A DNA stretch of 64,000 nt. Origin: Microcoleus sp. FACHB-831 (GTDB lineage: Bacteria; Cyanobacteriota; Cyanobacteriia; Cyanobacteriales; FACHB-T130). Under the pieces are notes generated by a model, which saw only the letters and a list, made by a program, of their open reading frames with translations, was not told where the DNA came from and made no database searches. Shown in pieces: positions 18,069-26,992 of the stretch (positions within the stretch are counted from its first letter, which is position 1; every line of letters starts with the position of its first letter). The stretch is from assembly GCF_014695585.1 (NCBI RefSeq), contig NZ_JACJON010000057.1, positions 124,001 through 188,000 of the forward strand, read 5' to 3'. The translations under genes were made by a program, and so were the position numbers.

Positions 18069-18091
18069 AGTGTAGGCATGATGCCTACACT
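18069..18091. repeat. Perfect 11-bp palindrome AGTGTAGGCAT-G-ATGCCTACACT
   Basis: Exact inverted repeat with a one-base centre, about 30 bases before the ATPase start and in the 212-base gap after the permease. Could be a regulator site or an attenuating hairpin; a short run TGTTGCC follows instead of T's. Confidence 0.6.
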
Positions 18092-18119
18092 GTTGCCTAT
18101 TTTAGTTAAAGAATAGCTA

Positions 18120-19028
18120 GTGCTAGAGATAAAGAAGCTAAGTAAGTCTTACGGGAAGCGAGTAGTTTTAGAGGATTTGACGCTACATATCCCAGATGGA
18201 GAGATTTACGGGCTGCTGGGGCCAAATGGTGCGGGAAAGACGACTACTATTAATATTATTTGTAATTTAATTAGGGCGGATAGTGGCGCGATCGCTATCA
18301 ATAATAAACCAGTGTCAGAAGCAACAAAACCCCTGATTGGTGTAGCGCCGCAAGAAAATTTACTCTATAAAACTCTAACTTGCGAGGAAAATTTAAAATT
18401 TTTTGCTAAGATATACGGCTTGCAGGGTAAGCATTTGCAAGAACGAGTACAAATTTGTTTGCAAGCTGTTAATTTAGCAGATAGAGCAAAAAGTCCCGTC
18501 GAAACTCTCAGCGGCGGAATGCAGCGGCGGTTGAATATTGCTGTTGCGCTTGTTCATAACCCTAAGTTGGCTATTCTAGATGAACCGACGACGGGTTTAG
18601 ATATCGAGGCGCGTTATGAAGTTTGGGAGTTAATTCGGAAATTGAAAAGTCAGGGAATGACTGTTTTGCTGACTACTCATTTATTAGATGAAGCAGAGCG
18701 TCTATGCCAGCGAATTGGTATTCTTAAGGGTGGGCGAATTGTGGCTGAGGGAAGTTTGGCTGAGTTGCGATCGCATATTTCGGCTGAAGAAATTGTAGTA
18801 GTTCAGACTAAGGATGAAGCAGGCGCGATCGCTAGGGGGAAAGAATGCGGTTTCATCCATCGCCGCTATGGTAACGATCTGGCTTTCTGGCTTCCAGAAA
18901 ATTTAGAATTAAAGGAAATTCTTTCCCGCTTTGAGGGGATTTCGCTAGAATCTATTTCGCGTCAACCCGTGCGCTTGGAACATATTTATGTTGAGGTGAC
19001 GCAAGGGGAAGACTATTTTAGATTTTAG
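18120..19028 (+). CDS. ABC transporter ATP-binding protein (ABC-2 export type)
   Basis: 302 residues from a GTG start. Walker A GPNGAGKTTT at about residues 35-44, Q-loop in GVAPQENLLYKTLT, signature LSGGMQRR near 130, Walker B LAILDEPTTGLD and H-loop TTHLLDEAERL. The tail of about 80 residues (IVVVQTKDEAGAI...) is the usual extension of drug/polysaccharide exporter ATPases such as CcmA/NatA-type. Likely partner of the permease at 17134. Confidence 0.92.
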   Translation: MLEIKKLSKSYGKRVVLEDLTLHIPDGEIYGLLGPNGAGKTTTINIICNLIRADSGAIAINNKPVSEATKPLIGVAPQENLLYKTLTCEENLKFFAKIYGLQGKHLQERVQICLQAVNLADRAKSPVETLSGGMQRRLNIAVALVHNPKLAILDEPTTGLDIEARYEVWELIRKLKSQGMTVLLTTHLLDEAERLCQRIGILKGGRIVAEGSLAELRSHISAEEIVVVQTKDEAGAIARGKECGFIHRRYGNDLAFWLPENLELKEILSRFEGISLESISRQPVRLEHIYVEVTQGEDYFRF

Positions 19029-19050
19029 ATTTTGGATTTTGGATGTTGTG

Positions 19051-19209
19051 TTGAACCGCGAAGACGCTAAGGACGCTAAGGATAGAGAGAATTAGAGGCG
19101 ATCGCGCAAAGCCTAAGATATCGCGCAAAGCCTAAGATGTTGAACCGCGAAGACGCTAAGGACGCTAAGGATAGAGAGAATTAGGGGCGATCGCGCAAAG
19201 CCTAAGATG
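19051..19209. repeat. 70-base direct repeat, two copies
   Basis: Copies at 19051-19120 and 19140-19209 differ at only one or two bases. Each has GAACCGCGAAGACGCTAAGG, an inner GACGCTAAGGA repeat, a HIP1 octamer and GCGCAAAGCCTAAGAT. A partial copy of the last part fills the gap between them. This GCTAAGGACGCTAAGG motif is a familiar short tandem repeat of filamentous cyanobacteria. Confidence 0.9.
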
Positions 19210-19284
19210 TCGAACAGACCTGCACTCCGAAGCCGAGGGAAGAGAGATTAAGTAGAATTAGAGTAGGACATCGCGGGTGTTGTT

Positions 19285-19824
19285 TTAGGCGCTTAGACCG
19301 CAGTTAGCTACATCGAAAGCGTTCAAAATAGTTCCTCTAGTTAAGTCCCAAATCTCGATAATCCGTTCTTTGGTAGCGCTGACTAGCGTCTGGCTATCTT
19401 TTCTAAAGGCGACGGCGACGACCGAACTGGTATGTCCCGCCAGGGTGTGTAATAGTTCCCCAGTATTTAAATCCCAAATCTTGATTGTCTTGTCTTTACT
19501 ACCACTCGCCAGCAGGTGATTATCGGGACTAAAGGCTACAGAGACAACTGAATCGGAATGTCCTGCTAAAGTGCGCCGCAATTCTCCAGTTCGTAAATCC
19601 CAAACTTTAATAGTTTTGTCCTTAATGCTATCAGCAGCAGCAAGAATTTGCCCGTTAGGGCTGAGGGCTAGGGAACTTCCTTTGATTTGGGTATGTCCCC
19701 CTGACCTAGAAAGAACCTCGCTTTTATCGCGATCGCTAGCGAACCCTGTTGCTACCAACGATACCGAGTCTTTTTGGGAACTTGTCCTGTAGGTCATGGT
19801 TAAGCCGCCCATAAATCTATGCAT
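19285..19824 (-). CDS. Short WD40-repeat protein
   Basis: Up to 179 residues; starts at 19824, 19812 or 19797 (MTYRTSS) are possible. Three clear WD40 repeats and part of a fourth are present: LALSPNGQILAAADSIKDKTIKVWD, VAFSPDNHLLASGSKDKTIKIWD and VAFRKDSQTLVSATKERIIEIWD. This is too few to close a seven-blade propeller alone. Either it oligomerises, it is a remnant of a longer gene, or it complements another WD40 protein. No other domain is seen. Confidence 0.65.
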   Translation of the reverse strand: MHRFMGGLTMTYRTSSQKDSVSLVATGFASDRDKSEVLSRSGGHTQIKGSSLALSPNGQILAAADSIKDKTIKVWDLRTGELRRTLAGHSDSVVSVAFSPDNHLLASGSKDKTIKIWDLNTGELLHTLAGHTSSVVAVAFRKDSQTLVSATKERIIEIWDLTRGTILNAFDVANCGLSA

Positions 19825-19951
19825 CTATCTATAGATATAATTTAAGCACTTTTTACCGCCTTCTGCCAGGAACTACATCAAGATTCATGGCAAGGTAAAC
19901 TGTTGTAACTGGTTAGTAACGTTTTGCCTTTCGTAGTTAAAGAAGTGTGAT

Positions 19952-22102
19952 ATGCCTACGTTGTTATTGGAAGTTGGTACAGAAGAACTGCCTGCAAGCT
20001 TTGTGGATGACGCCATAGAACAATGGCGCGATCGCATTCCCAAAAGCCTTGCTGAAAATTCTTTAAACAGTGATTCGATACAGGTTTACGGTACTCCCCG
20101 ACGCCTAGCGCTTCTTATTTCAGGTTTGCCAAACAGACAGCCAGATCGAGAAGAAGAAGTTAAAGGCCCCCCGGCGGCTGCTGCGTTTAAGGATGGCAAA
20201 CCGACACCCGCAGCGGCGGGATTTGCCAAAAAGCAAGGCGTGGAACTCGATACCTTAGAAATACGCCCTACTGATAAGGGTGATTTTGTTTTTGTTCGTA
20301 AAATAATCTATGGGCGTCCAGCAGCCGACATTTTGACGGAACTGGTTCCAGGTTGGATATTAGGGTTAGAAGGTAAACGTTTGATGCGGTGGGCGGATGG
20401 AGATATCAAGTTTCCCCGCCCGATTCGGTGGTTGGTGGCTTTGCTGGATGATGACCTGTTACCAATAACTTTGGTAAGTGGTTCGGAGACCGTTAAGAGC
20501 GATCGCATTTCCCAAGCACATCGAATTTTACATCCAGAACCTGTCAGTATTTCCCAAGCTTCAGACTATATTAATGTTTTGAGTGCTGCCTACGTTCAAG
20601 TTAATCAAGATGAACGTAAAGCTAAAATTCAAGAACAAGTGCAGGCGGCGGCTGAAAAAATCGGCGGTAGTGCTGAGATTTCTCCTAATTTACTGCAAGA
20701 AGTCACTAATTTGGTGGAATGGCCAAGCGCGGTTATCGGCAAATTTGACGCTGAGTTTTTAAGTTTGCCCTCAGAGGTGACTACTACTGTAATGGTGACT
20801 CACCAACGCTACTTCCCTGTATTTAAAAATAAAGAAAGTAGCGAATTATTACCAAATTTTATCACTATTTCTAACGGCGATCCAGCTAAATCTGAGATTA
20901 TTGCTGCTGGTAATGCGCGGGTGATTAGGGCGCGGTTAGCTGATGGACAGTTTTTCTACAAAGCTGACTTATCCCAACCGTTGGAAAGCTATCTGCCCCA
21001 GTTAGAAAAAGTTACGTTCCAAGAAGATTTAGGGACAATTCGCAATAAGTTAGATAGAATTTGCAAAATTGCGGCGTTAATTAGCGAACAACTGCAATTA
21101 AGCTCGGAAGATGCTAACAGTATACAGCGTACAGCCTTGCTGTGCAAAGCTGACTTAGTAACCGAAATGGTGGGCGAATTTCCAGAATTGCAAGGGGTCA
21201 TGGGTGAGAAATACGCCCGCGCCAGCGGTGAAACGGAGGCGGTGTCAAGGGGTGTTTTTGAGCATTACTTGCCAAGAGGTGCAGGCGATAAATTACCTGA
21301 ATCCCTGACTGGCCAAGTTGTAGGTTTGGCCGATAGACTAGATACGTTGGTTAGCATTTTTGGATTGGGAATGCTGCCAACTGGTTCAGGAGATCCGTTT
21401 GCGCTACGCCGTGCTGCTAATGCAGTTATTAATATTACTTGGACGGCTGGTTTGGGTATCAATTTGCAGAAGTTAGTTGAGCAAATTGCAGCGGATTTTG
21501 TTGCCAGCCATCCCAAAGCAAAACATGAGGAATTAGTGCAACAGTTGCAGGAATTTTTCTTACAAAGACTGCGTAATCTGTTGCAAGAAGATCGTGGTGT
21601 TGACTACGATTTGGTGAATGCGATTCTGGGAGAGAATGATTCAGAGTATACTGAACGGGCGTTGCAGGATTTATTAGATGTGCGCGATCGCGCCTTGTTC
21701 CTACAATCTATCCGCAATAATGGCAAGCTGAAGGAAATTTATGAAACTGTCAACCGTTCTACTCGTCTAGCAGCACAAGGCGATTTAGATAAGCAACAGT
21801 TAGATCCAGATTCCTTAGTGCGTCCGGAATTATTTCAAAAGTCTTGCGAACAAGCATTTTACGATGCATTAGTGCAGCTAGTACCGCAAACACAAGAGGC
21901 GCGATCGCAGCGAAATTATCAACAACTTGTAGAAGCGATAAGTCAGATCGCCCCAACAGTTAGCGGATTTTTTGATGGCCCGGAAAGCGTTTTAGTAATG
22001 GATGCAAATCCAGAAATTAAACGCAATCGATTGAATATACTGGGGTTGCTGCGTAACCATGCGCGCGTACTGGCAGATTTTGGTGCGATCGTGAAAAGTT
22101 AG
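19952..22102 (+). CDS. glyS: Glycine--tRNA ligase beta subunit
   Basis: 716 residues, full length for GlyS. Bacterial alpha2-beta2 GlyRS charges tRNA-Gly; the beta chain holds tRNA-binding and HD-like domains. Seen: the N-terminal [42 protein letters not shown], the THQRYFPV segment, [40 protein letters not shown] and [14 protein letters not shown]. The C-terminal anticodon-recognition helices end the protein. The alpha-subunit gene is not in this window. Confidence 0.97.
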   Translation: MPTLLLEVGTEELPASFVDDAIEQWRDRIPKSLAENSLNSDSIQVYGTPRRLALLISGLPNRQPDREEEVKGPPAAAAFKDGKPTPAAAGFAKKQGVELDTLEIRPTDKGDFVFVRKIIYGRPAADILTELVPGWILGLEGKRLMRWADGDIKFPRPIRWLVALLDDDLLPITLVSGSETVKSDRISQAHRILHPEPVSISQASDYINVLSAAYVQVNQDERKAKIQEQVQAAAEKIGGSAEISPNLLQEVTNLVEWPSAVIGKFDAEFLSLPSEVTTTVMVTHQRYFPVFKNKESSELLPNFITISNGDPAKSEIIAAGNARVIRARLADGQFFYKADLSQPLESYLPQLEKVTFQEDLGTIRNKLDRICKIAALISEQLQLSSEDANSIQRTALLCKADLVTEMVGEFPELQGVMGEKYARASGETEAVSRGVFEHYLPRGAGDKLPESLTGQVVGLADRLDTLVSIFGLGMLPTGSGDPFALRRAANAVINITWTAGLGINLQKLVEQIAADFVASHPKAKHEELVQQLQEFFLQRLRNLLQEDRGVDYDLVNAILGENDSEYTERALQDLLDVRDRALFLQSIRNNGKLKEIYETVNRSTRLAAQGDLDKQQLDPDSLVRPELFQKSCEQAFYDALVQLVPQTQEARSQRNYQQLVEAISQIAPTVSGFFDGPESVLVMDANPEIKRNRLNILGLLRNHARVLADFGAIVKS

Positions 22103-22112
22103 TCGCGCCTTC

Positions 22113-22217
22113 GCTGGCTAAAAGCTCAAATTCGTTGAACCAGACTAAAAGATTGTGTTTTAGTTAGATCAGTTTTAACTGATTTAAGCTTTTAGCCAGG
22201 GGTTTACGCCCCTGGCG
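22113..22217. repeat. Nested hairpins after glyS
   Basis: TGGCTAAAAGCT near 22113 pairs with AGCTTTTAGCCA near 22185-22198, and GCCAGGGGTTTACGCCCCTGGC at 22196-22217 is a second hairpin. This is a palindromic intergenic repeat; the second stem could terminate glyS, although no clear T-run follows. Confidence 0.65.
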
Positions 22218-22375
22218 GGCTGTCAAAAAAGCTGTCAATTTGACTTATGAGAAAACAGGGGTAATGACTTGCCTTGATAAGATGGACGCAGCAAAAATTG
22301 CCAGTTAGATTCCGAAAACACCATTAAGCAGTAAGATGAAAGTTGGCTAAACCAGGGATTTCTGCCATTGAATTT

Positions 22376-23779
22376 ATGCCCATTGCTCATATTATTGGTC
22401 TAGGAAAATCGGGAATTGCTGCTGCACGATTGTTAAAACGGGACGGTTGGGAGGTTACGCTTAGCGATCGCAACACTTCCGAACAACTCCGCCAACAGCA
22501 GCAGATGCTTGAAGGTGAGGGAATTACTGTTAAACTAAGCTATTCTCTAGAACTCGACAGCGCCGATTTACCTCAAACAATTGTCGTCAGTCCAGGCGTT
22601 CCTTGGGATGCACCACTATTAGTTCAAGCCAGAGCGCTGGGGATAGAGACAATTGGAGAAATAGAACTCGCTTGGCGATATCTCCAGTCTTCTCCTTGGG
22701 TGGGTATTACCGGAACTAACGGCAAAACTACCACAACAGCTTTAATTGCCGCTATCTTTCAAGCCGCTGGATTTAATGCCCCCGCGTGCGGCAACATCGG
22801 CTATGCTGCCTGCGAGGTAGCTTTAGCCTTACCTCAGCCAGACTGGGTAATTGCGGAAATTAGCAGCTATCAAATTGAATCATCGCCCTCCGTTGCTCCT
22901 ACAATTGGCGTTTGGACAACTTTTACCCCCGATCACCTCAGCCGTCACGGAACCATACAGAACTACTACGACATCAAAGCGCATCTGCTGCGTCAATCCC
23001 AGCAGCAAATATTAAACGGAGATGACGCTTACTTGCGTAAAGTAGGGGCACAGTTAATTTCCCCCGAAAAAACTAATACTTGGTGGACGAGTGTAAGAGG
23101 AAAAAGCAATTTACTAGGCAATCCATCTGTGGGATTCTACATAGAAGATGGTTGGGTTGTAGAGGTATTAGATGCAAAACCACCCGCTCGAATTCTACCA
23201 GTAGCAACTTTGCGGATGGTGGGCGAACACAATCAGCAAAATTTGTTGATGGCTGTGGCGGCGGCGCGGTTGGCAGGAATTGATAAGGCTGCGATCGCGC
23301 AAGCAATTGCCAAGTTTCCTGGAGTCCCCCATCGCCTCGAACACATCGTTACTTGGCAAAAAATAGACTTCATTAATGACAGCAAAGCGACCAACTATGA
23401 TGCGGCGCAAGTTGGTTTATCGGCTGTTAATGCTCCTGCTATCTTAATTGCTGGTGGAGAAGCTAAAGCGGGTGATGACAATGGTTGGCTGGAAACAATT
23501 CAAGCCAAAGCCGCTGCTGTATTATTAATTGGCAGCGCCGCCAGTGCTTTCGCTCAAAGACTAGAACAAATTGGTTATTCAAGTTACGAGATTGTGGAAA
23601 CAATGGATAAAGCTATAGCTAGATCTGCTGAATTAGCTAAACAGCACAGTGCCAATGTTGTTTTGTTATCTCCTGCTTGTGCTAGCTTTGACCAATACCA
23701 AAACTTCGAGCAACGGGGCGACCATTTTAGGAACCTTTGTCACGAGTTTGTAGATAGCTATAGTTCAGATAAAAAGTAA
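22376..23779 (+). CDS. murD: UDP-N-acetylmuramoyl-L-alanine--D-glutamate ligase
   Basis: 467 residues from ATG 22376; a TTG eleven codons upstream would add [11 protein letters not shown], which is unlike the family. MurD adds D-Glu to UDP-MurNAc-L-Ala in peptidoglycan synthesis. Seen: N-terminal Rossmann [18 protein letters not shown] loop [40 protein letters not shown], a VPHRLE segment, [13 protein letters not shown] and [22 protein letters not shown] at the end, all typical of Mur ligases. Confidence 0.96.
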   Translation: MPIAHIIGLGKSGIAAARLLKRDGWEVTLSDRNTSEQLRQQQQMLEGEGITVKLSYSLELDSADLPQTIVVSPGVPWDAPLLVQARALGIETIGEIELAWRYLQSSPWVGITGTNGKTTTTALIAAIFQAAGFNAPACGNIGYAACEVALALPQPDWVIAEISSYQIESSPSVAPTIGVWTTFTPDHLSRHGTIQNYYDIKAHLLRQSQQQILNGDDAYLRKVGAQLISPEKTNTWWTSVRGKSNLLGNPSVGFYIEDGWVVEVLDAKPPARILPVATLRMVGEHNQQNLLMAVAAARLAGIDKAAIAQAIAKFPGVPHRLEHIVTWQKIDFINDSKATNYDAAQVGLSAVNAPAILIAGGEAKAGDDNGWLETIQAKAAAVLLIGSAASAFAQRLEQIGYSSYEIVETMDKAIARSAELAKQHSANVVLLSPACASFDQYQNFEQRGDHFRNLCHEFVDSYSSDKK

Positions 23780-23805
23780 GGCTCCCTAGCCTCCTTAAAA
23801 ACGAA

Positions 23806-23842
23806 AAAAATAGCCCCCAACTCAAGCGATTGGGGGACTATT
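23806..23842. terminator. Hairpin between convergent murD and DUF1830 gene
   Basis: TAGCCCCCAA pairs with TTGGGGGACTA (one bulged base) around CTCAAGCGA, preceded by an A-run on the plus strand. In the minus direction that A-run becomes a T-run, so it best suits termination of the DUF1830 gene and may also help murD. Confidence 0.55.
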
Positions 23843-23890
23843 CGGCAGTAATAGAGGATAACTTTATACCCTGAAAAGGTGTTGCCAGCC

Positions 23891-24163
23891 CTAGATAAAT
23901 TGTGCAGCCAATTCTTTAACTTGTAGAGAATTACACGGAATATTATCCATTAGAATTGCAGTTGGCATCCTACTTGTATGAATTTCTAACCACCCATCTG
24001 GCGGCGCTTCAAAAAATAGGCGCTGTTGCGGAAAAACAACGCGCTCAAAGTACCAATTTGCAATATTCACGATCCGAACAACCTGCATCTGATTAGTCGC
24101 ATTCACATAACAGCATAGAATTGTATTGGAACCCAAAGGTAGAGCATTGAGTATTTGAGTCAT
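23891..24163 (-). CDS. DUF1830 domain protein
   Basis: 90 residues, matching the cyanobacterial DUF1830 family: ILCCYVNATNQMQVVRIVNIANWYFERVVFPQQRLFFEAPP and then LEIHTS. Small soluble protein without a signal peptide or metal site apart from a CC pair. Function unknown in the family. Stands alone between murD (convergent) and other small minus-strand genes. Confidence 0.88.
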   Translation of the reverse strand: MTQILNALPLGSNTILCCYVNATNQMQVVRIVNIANWYFERVVFPQQRLFFEAPPDGWLEIHTSRMPTAILMDNIPCNSLQVKELAAQFI

Positions 24164-24271
24164 AATTTTCTGCCTTGGTGATTCTGAGGATTAACGAGTG
24201 TAGATTTTGACGGGAACTGATTTATTAAATATCAGCAGTTCTTACTCGCCTTGAGCATCTCTGAGATTTAA

Positions 24272-24478
24272 TTACTGCTTAGTTTGTTCCAACTCTTCCC
24301 AGAACATCGCAATTTTTCTGTAAGCCTCTAGCAGAGGAATTTTTTCTTTATCTTTATAGGAGATTAACCCCACTTGGCGAGCCAACTCCTGTAGCTTTGT
24401 ATTAAAAAGCAAATTCTTTGACTTTAACTCTTTGTAGTAGCTAATTTGAGAATATAAATACTCTGATTGATGCACCAT
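24272..24478 (-). CDS. Small cyanobacterial protein, DUF7219-like
   Basis: 68 residues from the ATG at 24478, chosen because AAGGAGGGAAAT sits directly before it; the frame runs nine codons further upstream. The segment YLYSQISYYKELKSKNLLFNTKLQELARQVGLI with a later EAYRKIAMFWEELEQ resembles a small conserved cyanobacterial family that I recall as DUF7219. Two or three helices, no membrane segment. Function unknown. Confidence 0.75.
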   Translation of the reverse strand: MVHQSEYLYSQISYYKELKSKNLLFNTKLQELARQVGLISYKDKEKIPLLEAYRKIAMFWEELEQTKQ

Positions 24479-24570
24479 ATTTCCCTCCTTATTTATTTTT
24501 TTCATACTTCTATTTGTACTAGCAGAAGATAAACAACTGACAACTATATAAGGCTGGACTATCTAATCTT

Positions 24571-24960
24571 TTATTCAGGTATTTGATAAAACTTACCGTC
24601 AGGCATTTGTGCCCCTGTCAAATTTGCTTCATTCAAATTTGCCCGACTTAGATTGGCTGCACTCAAGTTGGCTCTAGCCAAGTTTGCCCGACTCAGATCT
24701 GCTCCGTTTAGATTTGCCTCGCGCAGATTTGTCTGATTTAAATGTGCCCGTTTCAGATCTGCCCGACTCAGATCTGCTCGACTTAGGTTTGCGTCGGTCA
24801 AGTTGGCTGTACTCAAATTTGCCCCAATCAAGTTTGCCCCGCTCAAATCTGCTGCACGCAGGTCTACCCCTCTGAGGTCTACGCCGATCAAATTTGCTCG
24901 ATGAAAATTTCTTGTTCCCGCGGCGTATTGTCTAAGAAGTTCTTGGACATCGATTTTCAT
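24571..24960 (-). CDS. Pentapeptide-repeat protein
   Basis: 129 residues. From residue 20 to about 118 nearly every fifth position is Leu with Ala two residues before (A.L.. pattern such as ADLSGANLIGANLSTANL), about 19 consecutive pentapeptides. This forms a right-handed quadrilateral beta-helix of roughly five coils. An N-terminal KIDVQELLRQYAAGTRNFHRANL cap is common in cyanobacterial members. No other domain. Role unknown; such proteins are abundant in cyanobacteria. Confidence 0.92.
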   Translation of the reverse strand: MKIDVQELLRQYAAGTRNFHRANLIGVDLRGVDLRAADLSGANLIGANLSTANLTDANLSRADLSRADLKRAHLNQTNLREANLNGADLSRANLARANLSAANLSRANLNEANLTGAQMPDGKFYQIPE

Positions 24961-25094
24961 AATGAGGGTATCTCACACCTAATAAACTCTGCATGACTTA
25001 ACTTACCTTAAAATTTAAAAAATTAAGCCATTAGGTAGATGAAAAAGCTGATTTACTTTTTGAAGCAGAAGTTGTATCTAACTTTACTTTTTAA

Positions 25095-25283
25095 CTATTT
25101 CTTAACAAGAGCAGGCTGACGGCGCAAACTTAATTCAGCCTTTAGGATGGTTTCTAGCGCGGGCATTTCTTGATGGCAATGGATGCAAAACCAGTAAACT
25201 CTTCTCACGCTGGCTTGCCGGACTAAAGTATGGGAACAGCAAGGACACAGAGACATATATTTGTTTTGTAACTCTTCTTGCAA
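25095..25283 (-). CDS. Small zinc-ribbon-like protein
   Basis: 62 residues, or 53 if started at the internal Met (MSLCPCC). Two pairs of Cys, CPCC at the N-terminus and CIHCH about 20 residues later, give a plausible zinc knuckle. A basic C-terminus follows (LSLRRQPALVKK). Short proteins of this type (SLCPCCSH...WFC.HCHQEMP) occur widely in cyanobacteria with no known role. Confidence 0.65.
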   Translation of the reverse strand: MQEELQNKYMSLCPCCSHTLVRQASVRRVYWFCIHCHQEMPALETILKAELSLRRQPALVKK

Positions 25284-25353
25284 TTTAGCAAGGAAAAGTG
25301 AAAAACTTGGGAAGACTTAACATTCAACTCATAAAGTTAATATTTTGTTAATG

Positions 25354-25556
25354 TTAAACGTTCGGTTTGAGAAGATAACCCACAGCACAAACTGTTTCAA
25401 TCAGATCGGCGATCGCGCCTGCGGCTTGCAGTTTCTGCCGTAAATGCTTGATGTCAGCCTTGAGTGTCTCGACGCACGACATAATCATCTGCACCTGCAT
25501 CCAACCCCATGACTTTGCGAGTAACGCTATCCCCCCCAGTGGCAATTAGAATTGGG
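25354..25556 (-). pseudogene. Response-regulator fossil (OmpR type)
   Basis: On the minus strand one frame reads PILIATGG, a one-base shift gives DSVTRKVMGLDAGADDYVV, and a second shift leads to VETLKADIKHLRQKL...DLIETVCAVGYLLKPNV. The first parts are the end of a receiver domain (GLDAGADDY before the conserved Lys). The last part is the recognition helix and wing of an OmpR/PhoB DNA-binding domain. The Lys, linker and most of the winged helix are deleted, and the phosphorylated Asp region is gone. This is a remnant, not a working gene. Confidence 0.85.
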
Positions 25557-25697
25557 CTTATTGTTAATTAGCTAAAAATATTTTATGTATTGGAATCAAA
25601 TTAGAATTGCTGTAAGTAGAGAGGCAAAATTTCGCGTCTCTATACTTACAAGCGAGACTGGTAAAATCTAAAATCTCGGCATGGTATTAGCCCTGCA

Positions 25698-26723
25698 TTA
25701 AGGTGAAGTGGATGACTGAGTTTCCAGGCGATCGCTACCCTCCAATAAGCTAGTAGCAGCGTTCGCTACAATCTGCGCTGCTCCCTTAAAGAAAGCTCGA
25801 TCTATAGTTTTGGGCGTATCGCTAGCCTGGTGGTAGTGAGGAGTACGCATATTCGCAGTATCCGTCAACAGCACTGCACCAACATTTTTTAACCAAAACG
25901 GCGCATGATCGCTGCGTAATACATCTGGCGTCAGCATCCCTTTGAAAGGAATTGGAACTGTCAGCACTGGTGGCAAATTTGACCCACTCGCTTTTTGAAA
26001 AGCGTCTATCAGTGGCAAGTGTTCTGCATCTCCGATTACCGCCAAAAAGTCGCCTTTGTCGGTAGGTGGCTTAACTGGCAATCCTTCTGGGTAGCTCTGG
26101 CATCCTGGGGTGTAGCAAGCATAGCCCACCATGTCCATAACGATCGCGCCCCGCAGGTTTTCCAAATTAGCTGCTTTTGCAGTAAAGGCAAGACTGCCAA
26201 ACAATCCCCGTTCTTCTAGGTCAAATAATGCCAACTGTAAAGTGCGCGGAGTTGGGCGCGAACCAAAAAGGCGGGCAACTTCTAAAACTACGGCAACTCC
26301 GCTGGCGTTGTCATCAGCGCCGGGTGAGGCGGAAACAGTGTCGTAGTGGGCGGCGATGAGGACTGTCCCCGCTTCTGGATTGGTGCCTTGCCGAGTAGCG
26401 ATGATATTTGCACCACCACCCTCGAATTGTTCTAATTTGGGCGAAAATCCTAATTTTTTCAGCGATTGAGTGATGTAAGTCCGGGCGCGATCGCGTTCAG
26501 TTGGAGTGTAGCGCTTGTAGTTTAATCCTTGGATGTGCGCCATTAGCCGATTTTCGTCTACATACGGGGCGAGTAGTGGTGCTGCTTGCGCCGCCGCTAT
26601 ATCGCTAATGCTATCCATCCTATAAGCGATCGCTGGTTCTTCTGGAGGCTGCAAAAATTTATTGCCGACTACTACTCCCGCCGTCAGCAGCACCAACAGC
26701 GCCAACCAAATCCACTTCCTCAT
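25698..26723 (-). CDS. M28-family zinc aminopeptidase, membrane-anchored or secreted
   Basis: 341 residues. A hydrophobic N-terminal segment (about 3-21) gives a signal anchor or signal peptide. The M28 zinc-site residues are present: AAHYDTV (His, Asp), PGADDNASG (bridging Asp), FDLEERGL (catalytic Glu and zinc Glu), VMDMVGY and the last His in PHYHQASDTPKTID. The family removes N-terminal residues from peptides. It likely acts in the periplasm. Single gene, with no operon partner within 400 bases on the same strand. Confidence 0.92.
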   Translation of the reverse strand: MRKWIWLALLVLLTAGVVVGNKFLQPPEEPAIAYRMDSISDIAAAQAAPLLAPYVDENRLMAHIQGLNYKRYTPTERDRARTYITQSLKKLGFSPKLEQFEGGGANIIATRQGTNPEAGTVLIAAHYDTVSASPGADDNASGVAVVLEVARLFGSRPTPRTLQLALFDLEERGLFGSLAFTAKAANLENLRGAIVMDMVGYACYTPGCQSYPEGLPVKPPTDKGDFLAVIGDAEHLPLIDAFQKASGSNLPPVLTVPIPFKGMLTPDVLRSDHAPFWLKNVGAVLLTDTANMRTPHYHQASDTPKTIDRAFFKGAAQIVANAATSLLEGSDRLETQSSTSP

Positions 26724-26893
26724 ATCTATCCTTTGCCGTTAAGTGATTATTTATGCTTTAGTGAGGCAGACAAAAGCTGAAAGTATATCTCTCAAAGAGT
26801 TTTGCGCGTTTAATTTTTATCCAAAATCAAAAATTTAGCTCGTACACCCCCAGAACTTACAATAACGATTTAGGGATAGTCCCGCTGGTAGCA

Positions 26894-26922
26894 GGGTGAA
26901 GTTTTACAGCTTGTCTTTTGAC
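26894..26922 (+). promoter_or_regulatory. 29-base conserved leader element, copy A
   Basis: GGGTGAAGTTTTACAGC followed by TTGTCTTTTGAC; the same 29 bases with one change occur in the opposite orientation at 40069-40097. Here it ends 71 bases before the SafE-type gene, pointing toward it. Shared leader element, small-RNA segment or mobile repeat; not resolved. Confidence 0.5.
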
Positions 26923-26992
26923 AAGGGCGATCGCTTTACTTACAATGCCCCATGCAGTCAAAAAGGCATAACCAGGGAAAAAGCGAGGCATT

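Noticed and set aside
25569-25697. 5' part of the response-regulator fossil
   Set aside because: No receiver-domain start (acidic pair, phosphorylated Asp) can be read in any frame upstream of 25556.
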